Shown piece by piece: positions 49,179 to 61,100 of a stretch of DNA of 64,000 bases (positions are counted from its first letter, which is position 1; every line of letters starts with the position of its first letter). This stretch comes from Candidula unifasciata (Eukaryota; Mollusca; Gastropoda; Stylommatophora; Geomitridae). The position numbers and the translations under genes were made by a program. The stretch is taken from positions 642,501 through 706,500 of the forward strand of contig CAJHNH020002557.1 of the NCBI GenBank assembly GCA_905116865.2, read 5' to 3'. The notes beneath the pieces were generated by a model. The model had not been told where the DNA came from. It saw nothing but the letters and a program-made list of their open reading frames with translations, and made no database searches.

Positions 49179-52100
49179 ATAGCAGGTCCATTGCAGAACG
49201 TCACTCTCATCAAAGTCTGCCCGAAAGAAACTAGTTCTTCCCTGTGTGGGTTTCGGGGCCCCATTGTGGGGGAAAACAAGAATAGACCCACTGCCTCCCC
49301 AAAAGCACGTCGTAAGAGTCGACTAATTGGGGAGCTTCCTTTGAAGTCGGAGTGCATCTGCCTGAGAGGCAAGGAACCAACTGTTTGCATTCAAGTGAAT
49401 CAGATCTGTAAAACTGATGCACACGCAACACTCAGGTTCTGGAGCAGGACTGCAGTTCAGAGGTGGATAAACAACCAGAACTTTCCACCAGAGTGTTCAG
49501 CTGGTGAATGCGAAGAAGAAGAAGAAGAAAAAATTTGTTCTCTCGTCAGTTCTCCCGCCTCAATCACTTTCACACTCAAGGAGTCACTTTTATCCTGTGC
49601 CCATCTTCGTGTCGGTCGGCCCCTTCCACTCCTTCCAGGTACCATGCCTTCTGCTATAATTTTTTTCCAATCCGTCGTGGCGCTTAATATGACCAAAATA
49701 TTTCAGCTTTCAAGAAAGGGTGCTGTTTATTAGCCAATCTTCCTTGATGTTCAGATCTTTTAAGATGTCAATATTTCTCATTTTCTTTGTCCAAGATATT
49801 CTGAGAATCTTTCTATAGCCTTTCAGCTCAAAAGCCCCTATTCTCTTTCTCAAGGACTCAGAGATAGTCCACGAATCACATCCGTATGTAGCCACAGGGA
49901 AGATGCATGCTCTCAAAATTATAATTTTTATCTCCTTGCTGGTGCTTAACCATAGACTTTTAAGGCTGTTCAATCTTTGCATTGCTATGGCCATCCTTCT
50001 TTTAATTTCTGTCGAATAGTCTCCATTGTTGTTTATTATAGAGCCTAGATATTCAATGTTTGTGACATTTTCAATTTCTTCATCATTTATTGTTATTTTT
50101 GGTTTAAAAATGAAAATGTTTATATAATATGATGTCCATGACTACCATAGTCTTGAAAACACATTTTGGTGTGTGTCCTGCACTGCTGAAAAACATATAT
50201 AAGTACCGTTTGAGTTATTCTTCTAATGGCATTAGTGATATATTTGTTTATTCTGTGTAGGAAACTTGAGGGACAACACCCTGTGTTATAAGTGTTACTA
50301 TATATTTGGGCAGTAGTACGAGGCTAGAGGGTCGTATTTTATGCAACATACTAGGTACAAAAATGCAAGCTCTTATTTTCCTCCACATCCTAGCATAGAG
50401 ATTCAAGACTGCAAAGTCTTATTTTCCTTCTACATCCTAGGGCAGAGATACAAGACTGCAAAGTCTTATTTTCCTTCTACATCCTAGGGTATAGATACAA
50501 GACTGCAAAGTCTTATTTTATTTCTACATCCTAGGGTAAAAGTACAAGACTACAAGGTCTTATTTCCCTCTACATCCTAGGGTAGAAGTACAAGACTACA
50601 AGGTCTTATTTCCCTCTACATCCTAGGGTAGAAGTACAAGACTACAAGGTCTTATTTCTCTCTACATCCTAGAGTAGAAGTACAAGACTACAAGCTCTTA
50701 TTTATTTCTACATCCTGGGGTAGAAGTTGACGTGTGCGAAATGTTCGCTTGATACACCGCACACTTGCCAAGTATCCATGGTATGCTCAATAGTGTTACA
50801 GTAACAAGTCACCATTCCCGCCTAACAGCAATAAAGGACGCCGGATACATGTTGAACGTCAAAACATAATTAATGTATTTCAACACCAAGACAATGAATC
50901 CACATGAATTTCTATACTGCCACAGTCATTCTTATCAAGGCGACGCACACTCAGGACGCTCTGGACGACTTCTACTGCCACTCTGTTCAGTGGTTAACTA
51001 CGAGCAAACATTACCTGCTCGTGCAAACCCATTACTCGTGATTACGTGTCTATCTCTATGACACCCATCCCTTGGGTACACTGTCACTATAAAAATCATA
51101 CAGGCCGATGCACAATACCTAGTGAAGATTAACCAGGCCTTCCGTCTGCGGCCTGACACGTACTTGAGATCTCCCATCTCACCACACGAGCTTCTGTCAC
51201 GCTGGCCCGGCCTCTGCGGCATCTCTCGCCGATAGCCTGTATGCCTACCGCCAGCGTGACATGCGGGTGTGCAGGACTAGTCTGGCAACACCCAGACTAG
51301 AACCTACATCACCGCATCATTTCTCTCCGGGGACTTGGAGCCAACCGTTTTTCTCTCTCTTTTCACAATCCGTTCACTGTGTGCTGCACCGCACCAAGTT
51401 TTACGTTCAATTATGAACTTCCCTTTCATATACCCATATATTGCACACAACAGAAGTACAAGACTACAAAATCTTATTTCCCTCTACATCCTAGGGTAGA
51501 AGTACACGACTACAAGGTCTTATTTCCCTCTACATCCTAGGGTAGAAGTACAAGACTACAAGATCTTATTTCCCTCTACATCCTAGGGTAGAAGTACAAG
51601 ACTACAAGATCTTATTTCCCTCTACATCCTAGGGTAGAAGTACAAGACTACAAGGTCTTATTTCCCTCTACATCTTAGGGTAGAAGTACAAGACTACAAG
51701 GTCTTATTTTCCTCTACATCCTGGGGTAGAAGTACAAGACTACAAGGTCTTAATTCTCTCTACATCCTAGGGTAGAAGTACAAGACGACAGGGTCTAATT
51801 TTCCTCTACATCCTAGGGTAGAAGTACAAGACTACAAGGTCTTTTTTTCCTCTACCCTTTGAGTTCCAAACTATTTTAACTTGAAGAGCCCATTTGTAGA
51901 ATCAGTTTGCATGGTAGAGCCCTTCAGGCTTACTGCAGCCGAAGTCTTACAAAACATTGATGTTTAGAAGTAATGTTAAGTAGCTAAGAAAGAGGGGTAG
52001 ATACTAAGAGAATCGGTGGTGTTTCCTTCAAAGTTGAAGTGCATCTTCATGAGAGGTGAGGAACCAAAGGTTTGCATGCAAATGCTTGCTTACTTAGTCG

Positions 52101-55100
52101 CTCCTCTTCTACCTTGTAGTGTAGAGCTTTGCCAGAGAGATCGCCAGACTATCAGCTGTTTTCTTTCTGGCTTTGTTCCATTCCAGTCAGAGACTGTCGG
52201 ATGTTGTCTACCCAGCAGACCCTAGTTTCCCTGGATGTCTAGTTCCCTGGTTCTTAGCCTCCCATGCCTGCTGTGGTGGCAGATTTTCTCCTGTTCTGCA
52301 TACATGTCCAAACCATTGTAACTGTGACTTCTCCTTCTTCTTCACGTTCACTGGCTTTGAACTTTGGCAGAAAGTTCTGGTTGTTCAACCACCTCTAGAC
52401 TTTAGACACATTCCAGAACCTGAGTGTTGTGCGCACATCCATTTTACAGATCTGACTTATTTGTATGCAGACTGTTGGTCCCTTGCCTGTCAGGCAGATG
52501 CACTTCGACTTTGAAGAAAACCCCCAATTAGTCGACTCCTACGACATGGTTGTTTGGGAGGCAGTGGGTCTACTCTTGTCTTCCCAACAACGGGGCTCCG
52601 GAACCCACACAGGGAGTAACTGAGACTGACCCACTGAGGTTTGTAAGGGTTTCAAGATCTTGAGGTATTGTCTGATTACAAACTTTGTCTCTTCTTGTCA
52701 CTTGGACCACCTCTCTCAGATATCTCATTTCTCAGGCCTGAAGCTGGCTTCTGTGAGCTGTTGTCCTAGCTCATGACTTACACCCGACATCCGTAGATCA
52801 GGACTGGCACATACGTGGAGCTATAAAAAGCCATTTTTGTTTCATCCTCTTGCCAATTTCTGTTGTTAAGAAACCTCGGTTAACGGCATGGGAAAGTCTC
52901 ATAGAAGCCAGCTCTGTGTTAAGCCTCCATTGGTTGACTGGTTGACCTGCTCCAATGCATACTGTCCTATCAGGATCTATTATGTCTTTCTTTTCCTCTC
53001 TTGAGATCACCATGATGTAAGTTTAGGACATACTGATGGTCATCCCTCTCTTTTCAAGCTCTTCCTTCCAGACAAGTCAGTTGGACTGAAGGTGTGCCTC
53101 TGATTTAGCTATCAGGGCCACATCGTCTGCAAATGCCAGCTCTGATATACAGATTGGTCTCATCTTCCAGTACCCTACAGAGTACTTCTTTGTCTTCTCC
53201 TTACAGGTCTTGATGACATCATCCATCATAAGAATGAAGAGGTAAGGTGAGAGAATATTACTTTGTCTAACACCGCTAGTAGTCTCCAGTTCTTCTACAT
53301 TTGATCTGCTATTCTTGCATAGTTTCTGCAGCTTTGATAGAAACTCTGTATTGCACTGATCAGTGCTTAAGGAGACAGTGCACTATATTGTAAAAACCTG
53401 CCCATATTTTCCTGGAACCTTTTTTGGGGAAAGGAAATAATAGACTCTGGCGCCCCCCCCCCCCCCCCTTTTTTTTTTGACAACACATCCTGTGAAAGCA
53501 GACTAATTAGTGGTGTTTGAAGTGCAACTACACGAGAAGTGAGCAACCAAAGGTCTGCATAGAAATGCATGATCGGATGCGCACACAAAACTCAAGTTCT
53601 GGAACAAGACCAAAACCCAGAAGTGAATGAACAACCAGAACTTTCCACCAGTTTCTAGCCGATGAATGCTAAGAAGAAAGTTTGCAGTTTAGTAGGACAC
53701 TTTAATAATTTAAATTCTGATATATTTATCCTAATGTTTTTATTTTTGTATCAAATCTTAGGCATTTGATATTGCCATGAGCTCACCACCCTCTTCTAGA
53801 AACTTCATGCAGAGTTCCATCTACCCAGGGATGTCTTTGGCAGATTCAGAGGAGGTGGAGCAGTCTGAGTCTGGGGGTCAGATTCCCATCATATCGCTGG
53901 ACAAGACTCAAACTGTTACCATCCAGATCAAGAATGATGACCAGTTGCCTGGACCTGCTGTAAGTTGGGGGTTTTTAGCATCATCCTCATGTGTCCTTTT
54001 CTCATCTTCTTCACTTCTTCTTTAACCGATTCAGGTGTTGAGGGATATATATGCTTCTGCCTGTTGCTCTTGTGGAAGCCTCAATCATAGACACATTGGG
54101 ATTTTGTAGTTTTTCTGATGTTATCTTTCCATCGTGTTCGTGGTCGCCCTTTTGCTTTAAATCCTTGTCTTGTTTTGGTGTATGCCTTGTATGCCATGGC
54201 GTCACAAGGCATTCTCTCCTAATTGGGCAAATCATTTGATTTGCTAACCTTGTTTCTGCTTTAGAATTGGTTATGTGTTTTATATCTTCTGGTCACTCTT
54301 ACAGCCCTTCTCAAACATCTCATTTCTGTGGCTACTAATTTTCTTTTATGGTAAGTGACCATGTCTGGCACTGATATTCTCAGAATACCATGTACAGTAG
54401 AGCTTTTGAGCTGTACAGATTCTCAGAATACCATGTACAGTAGAGCTTTTGAGCTGTACAGATTCTCAGAATACCATGTACAGTAGAGCTTTTGAGCTGT
54501 ACAGATTCTCAGAATACCATGTACAGTAGAGCTTTTGAGCTGGACAGATTCTCAGAATACCATGTACAGTAGAGCTTTTGAGCTGTACAGATTCTCAGAA
54601 TACCATGTACAGTAGAGCTTTTGAGCTGTACAGATTCTCAGAATACCATGTACAGTAGAGCTTTTGAGCTGTACAGATTCTCAGAATACCATGTACAGTA
54701 GGGCTTTTGAGCTGTACAAATTCTCAGAATACCATGTACAGTAGAGCTTTTGAGCTGGACAGATTCTCAGAATACCATGTACAGTAGAGCTTTTGAGCTG
54801 TACAGATTCTCAGAATACCATGTACAGTAGGGCTTTTGAGCTGTACAAATTCTCAGAATACCATGTACAGTAGAGCTTTTGAGCTGGACAGATTCTCAGA
54901 ATACCATGTACAGTAGGGCTTTTGAGCTGTACAAATTCTCAGAATACCATGTACAGTAGAGCTTTTGAGCTGGACAGATTCTCAGAATACCATGTACAGT
55001 AGAGCTTTTGAGCTGTACAGATTCTCAGAATACCATGTACAGTAGAGCTTTTGAGCTGTACAGATTCTCAGAATACCATGTACAGTAGAGCGTTTGAGCT

Positions 55101-58100
55101 GTACAGATTCTCAGAATTCCATGTACAAAAAAGAACAGAAATACTGACATCCTAAAAGATATCAACATCAAAAAAGATTTGCTAGTGTTGGTGAAAGGGC
55201 TAACTCCCCTTGGCTAGTGTTGGTGAAAGGGCTAACTCCCCTTGGCTAGTGTTGGTGAAAGCGCTAACTCACCTTGGCTAGTGTTAGTGTTGGTGAAAGC
55301 GCTAACTCACCTTGGCTAGTGTTAGTGTTGGTGAAAGCGCTAACTCACCTTGGCTAGTGTTAGTGTTGGTGAAAGCGCTAACTCACCTTGGCTAGTGTTG
55401 GTGAAAGCGCTAACTCCCCTTGGCTAGTGTTGGTGTTGGTGAAAGCGCTAACTCACCTTGGCTAGTGTTGGTGTTGGTGAAAGCGCCAACTCCCCTTGGC
55501 TAGTGTTGGTGAAAGGGCTAACTCCCCTTGGCTAGTGTTGGTGTTGGTGAAAGCGCTAACTCCCCTTGGCTAGTGTTGGTGAAAGGGCTAACTCCCCTTG
55601 GCTAGTGTTGGTGAAAGCGCTAACTCACCTTGGCTAGTGTTAGTGTTGGTGAAAGCGCTAACTCACCTTGGCTAGTGTTAGTGTTGGTGAAAGCGCTAAC
55701 TCACCTTGGCTAGTGTTAGTGTTGGTGAAAGCGCTAACTCACCTTGGCTAGTGTTGGTGAAAGCGCTAACTCCCCTTGGCTAGTGTTGGTGTTGGTGAAA
55801 GCGCTAACTCACCTTGGCTAGTGTTGGTGTTGGTGAAAGCGCCAACTCCCCTTGGCTAGTGTTGGTGAAAGGGCTAACTCCCCTTGGCTAGTGTTGGTGT
55901 TGGTGAAAGCGCTAACTCCCCTTGGCTAGTGTTAGTGTTGGTGAAAGGGCCAACTTCCCTTGGCTAGTGTTAGTGCTGGTGAAAGGGCCAACTCCCTTTG
56001 ACTCTGACTTTTAGTATTAAAAAAAAAGGTGTAAACTGGGAGAACATAAAGTGTTAGATCTGCATGTGGTTTATTTAGTGTCTAGTGAGCGAAAGATACT
56101 TTGCTGACTGACTGACTTTCTACCCCACCAAGACATCACACAAGCAATAAACACCTAATGACACAAAGTGCCACCATGTGGATGAGGATCACCCGTGGAG
56201 AGGTTCCAGAAACCGCGTTCAGCCAGTTGGCCATATTTATGGCCTGGCTATATTTTGGGCCCTGGCAAGAGCCAGGGTGGGGCCTCAAATAACGAAAAAT
56301 GTATCTTACAAGGCGGCAAGTTAGCTATAATGCTTTGCTTGCAATAGAAATAATTAAGCCGGGGTTAAAACAGTAGGCGAAGTCCGATATTAGTGTTTGC
56401 TTTGTGTGTATTTGCATGTTTTAAAACATTTTCTTCTTCCTGCTTTTTCCCACACAGATGAATGTCTCCTGGAATATGGAAAGCTTCCATTTGTTTATTT
56501 CTCCTAAACTCCTGTCCATGGCAACTAAACTCCTTGCTGCGGATAATACTAAAAGTAGGTTGTGTCCCTTTGATTGTTTATGGTGCCAGATTTTTCTGTT
56601 CAGTCTTTTCATATTCCAGTTTATACAGGGCTCACAGGTTTCTGACTTTAAACATAGGATCCTTTTTAATGCCAGTGGGGCGTTGGGTATTTGATTGTAG
56701 GAACATTCTTTTATAGACAAGATGTTATGTTGACAACATCACCCTGGCTTTCCTTTGCAGCCGGAAGGCATCTGCCAGAGAGGCCAGGAATCATCAATTT
56801 GCACTCAGTCAGCCAGACCTAGAAAAAAAAAGGATGAGCATGCAACATTTAAATCCTGAAACACGGCTAGGACGAGACAAACAGAGAAGGTGGCACTATA
56901 TTGGACACATCCTGGGACGAGACAAACAGAGAAGGTGGCACTATATTGGACACATTCTAGGACGAGACAAACAGAGAAGGTGGCACTATAATGGACACAT
57001 CCTAGGACGAGACAAACAGAGAAGGTGGCATTATATTGGACACATCCTGGGATGAGACAAACAGAGAAGGTGGCACTATATTGGACAGATCCTGGGACGA
57101 GACAAACAGAGAAGGTGGCACTATATTGGACACATCCTGGGATGAGACAAACAGAGAAAGTGGCACTATATTGGACACATCCTGGGACGAGACAAACAGA
57201 AAAGGTGGCACTATATTGGACACATTCTAGGACGAGTCAAACAGAGAAGGTGGCACTATATTGGACACATCCTAGGACGAGACAAGGACTGACGTGGGAA
57301 ATAGAGGGATTGAGTAAACGAGGATATCTAAGAGAAACCCTGAGGTGAACGGTGATGAGAGAAGCCAAAGCAGCTGGACTGGATTCGTTCCATGATATCG
57401 AAGTGATTTCACAGGATAGAAGGGAATGTGAAAAAAGACTGCGAGCTCCGTGTGACATGTAATGGCACAACAAGGCAGTGAATGAACGAATGAAAGTCAT
57501 ACGCCTGATGCACTAGTGATTAAAAAAAATCATTCTTATCATTTTCGTTTTCTATTTTTACCTTTTTATGTAAATGTTCGTTGTTTGTTTTACTTACTAG
57601 GGTCAAAGAAGGTTCCAGAACAGATTCCAATGACCAATGAAGACTTTGAGTTCTGCCGGCGAGGAATGGAAGAAGGGATGAAGCTACGAGACAGCGGTGG
57701 CCTTGACGAGATCGATGTCCCTCCGTTGAGTATGGACAAGCATATGGAGATGATGCATGGAGGTTCAGCGGGTAATACTTTAAAATGTATTTTGTGTGGG
57801 CAACAATGAGCCTAGGTTCCTGTCATCATGGAGTTTGAGTAGGTAGATGCTAAGCTGATAACTTCTGGACTGAACAACCACACTTGATCAAACTTCTAGA
57901 CTGAACAACCACACTTGATCAAACTTCTGGACTGAACAACCACACTTGATCAAACTTCTAGACTGAACAACCACACTTGATCAAACTTCTAGACTGAACA
58001 ACCACACTTGATCAAACTTCTGGACTGAACAACCACACTACAACCACACTTGATCAAACGTCTGGACTGAACAACCACACTTGATCAAACTTCTAGACTG

Positions 58101-61100
58101 AACAACCACACTTGATCAAACTTCTAGACTGAACATTTGTTCTACTCTCATTACATGTATCGTTTGTTCTATTCTCATTACATATATCATTTGTTCTGCT
58201 CTCATTACATTTATCGTTTGTTCTATTCTCATTACATTTATCATACTTTCTATTCTCATTACATTTATCATTTGTTCTACTTTCATTACATTTATTTTTT
58301 GTTCTACTCATTACGTTTATCGTTTATTCTACTCTCATTACATTTATCATTTGTTCTATTCTCATAATATATATTGTTTGTTCTGCTCTCATTACATTTA
58401 TCATTTGTTCTATTCTCATTACATATATCATTTGTTCTACTCTCATTACATTTATCGTTTGTTCTATTCTCATTACATTTATCATTTGTTCTATTCTCAT
58501 TACATTTATCATTTGTTCTACCCTCATTACATTTATCATTTGTTCTACTCTCATATCATTTGTTCTACTCTCATTACATTTATTATTTGTTCTACTCTTA
58601 TACATTTTTCATTTATTATACTCTGATTACATTTATCACTTATTCTACTCTCATAATCATTATGTTTATTATTCGTTCTACTTTCATTAATTTCACATTT
58701 AATAAATTTTTATCTGCTCAATATTTGTTTTGTTTTAGATTTTATTCTCTCAGAGGAGGACATGTTTTTCTCAGCGTACCCAGCAGCTTACAAGAGTTCT
58801 CACTCAGTGTTCGACATCAGCGACAGTGCATCAGTCAGTACCTTTGATGGTGGCTCCGGCTTCAGTGCCACAACTGGTAAGCATTTTTTCTTTTTTGCAT
58901 CTTTCCGTTTTGTTATCTTTCCGTTTTTTGGCATCTTTCCGTTTTTTTTTCTTCCAGATGATAATGGTCCATTGTACTGTAGTGCATGGGAGTACAAGTC
59001 CATGGCAATGTCTGTTAGGGCCAGAGATGAAGTTTCTCCTCTCCTGTGGACAAAGCTGAGTAGTACTATAGAGACCACTTGTCTTCATGCAAAAATATAA
59101 CTGAATGAAAAGTAGATCAGCGAGCTTACCAGTATAACAAACACAAATAAAACATGAATGTTGCATCCAAAAAGCCTTCATCAGCGCGTACATAAATCAA
59201 ATAAAACCACATGAACCACATACTAATGCGTCACAGGGAAGAGTGTCTTCAGTAAATCAAAATAAAACCACATCCTAATTCTCTTCACATAGCATTCTAA
59301 TTTTTGTGTCACAGGGAAGAGTTTCTTCAGTAAAATAACTTTGTCTCATTGGCCTATTACACATTTCTCTTGTCTCAGTTGGCAGATCTACTGGTTGTTC
59401 TACTTTCTCTGCAGTCCTGTTCCAGAACCCAAGTGTTCTTATCCGTTTTACAGATCTGACTTATCCTGCAGATTGCCTCTCAGGCAGATGCACACATAAT
59501 TCCGGTTCTTATTACAATCCTAATTCTCTTCACATAAATCATTCATATTTTTCACACATTAACTTGTCACGTGATGTTTATTAAAAATTATTTCATTGTT
59601 CTACTAAAGACATGTTCCATTTTCTCTACAGCGAGTGCTTTCTCGCATGCAAGGAAATCTAGATGTAAGTATGACTATATTTCATTGATGTTGTTTGGTC
59701 ATCGCTTGCCTGTTGAACAAATCCACTTCAGCTCCCAGGTCGACCCAGCCTAAAATTGGTACTAGTTGTTGTACTCGGAAGGGAAAATTTTCGACATCAT
59801 GTTGACCATGCCACAATAACTCTACAGTTCTGGCATATTTGTCTGTAGACTGTTGATTCCTGGAAGCCCCTACTTAGTTGACTCTTATGACATGCTTGTT
59901 AGGGGCGCAGTGGGTCTATCACCCCTCCCTGGTCATGGAACCCACACGTGGAGTGTTCTGGCAATTACTTGGGAAAGAAACTTGATGATTAAGGAAACAA
60001 GTCAGTCTGTCTCATGTGTCGTATCAGTCATACTAAATGTGAAAGATACAATAACACGTGATGTGTTGTTAAATACAGTGTTATTCAACAGGTGTGTCGC
60101 CAAAAATGTAACTAACATGTAAAAGGGTAGGCTGAGTAGTTCTTCCCTCCTAGGATTGCAGTCTTTAGGATTAGCACCCCACGGATGGGAATCAAACAGG
60201 TGCAAATCCTAGAAATCCAGTTTTTGTTTCTGCATTTGCTTAGCATTCAGGTGGGATGCAAATGAATGTTGAATTAGGAATTGACATAACAGCACTCGAG
60301 ACACTCCCATAAGTGTTCTGTCTCCCATTTTCAGCAGCAAGCAAAGAGTTCCAATTCTGATGGCACCAGTAACCGTCTGATAGTATATCCGTGACATCCT
60401 TTCTCTGAGTGTTGAGCATCGTCTAGATCCCTTGGTAACTCCTCAGAGCGCCATTCTCCTTATATCGTAATGATCCATCTGCACCTCCACACTGTTCACT
60501 CGCTCCCAAAGGGCCCTCACAATATCTAGCTTGTTGTACATCAATTTACCACCAAGTGGCGCTGAGCCGACCAGACTATCTGCCTGCTTATTTCCCAACA
60601 CACCAGCATCACCTGGAGAACATATCTAAAGGATGCTAACTACCCGGGACCTCTGAGGTGATGCTTGCCACTCTGCACGGAGCATGCCTGTCTTCACCTT
60701 TCTCAACATGTTCTGTGAGTCAGTTACAATAACGACATGTGTGTAAAGCTGATTCTCAAACCAGCGGAAGGCAGCAGAGACTGCCTCCACCTCCATTTTC
60801 AAACTAGACGTTGTGATACTGGGATGCGAAATATTGTCTTTTACTTTGGTGGACACGGGTGTAAGAAGGGTTGAGAAACATTAGTTTAATAGATACAGAC
60901 AGAATCCTATTACATAGAAGTCACATATTAACAATATCTGATCACATATCGATCACGTATAAATCATTCCCGAAAGTGGTTTAATAAATCATAACAGTTT
61001 TCTTGCTGTGTGGAGCAGAAACATGATGACTGACAAAAACATTTACACCTTCTCCTTGATCTCTGGTCATCCGTACTCAATGGCCATCCACACTTTACGA

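Noticed and set aside
58957..59100. Additional ATG2 exon beginning after TTTCTTCCAG at 58956
   Set aside because: The frame would be compatible, but the preceding intron would be only about 80 bp, the donor is poor and the peptide does not resemble ATG2.
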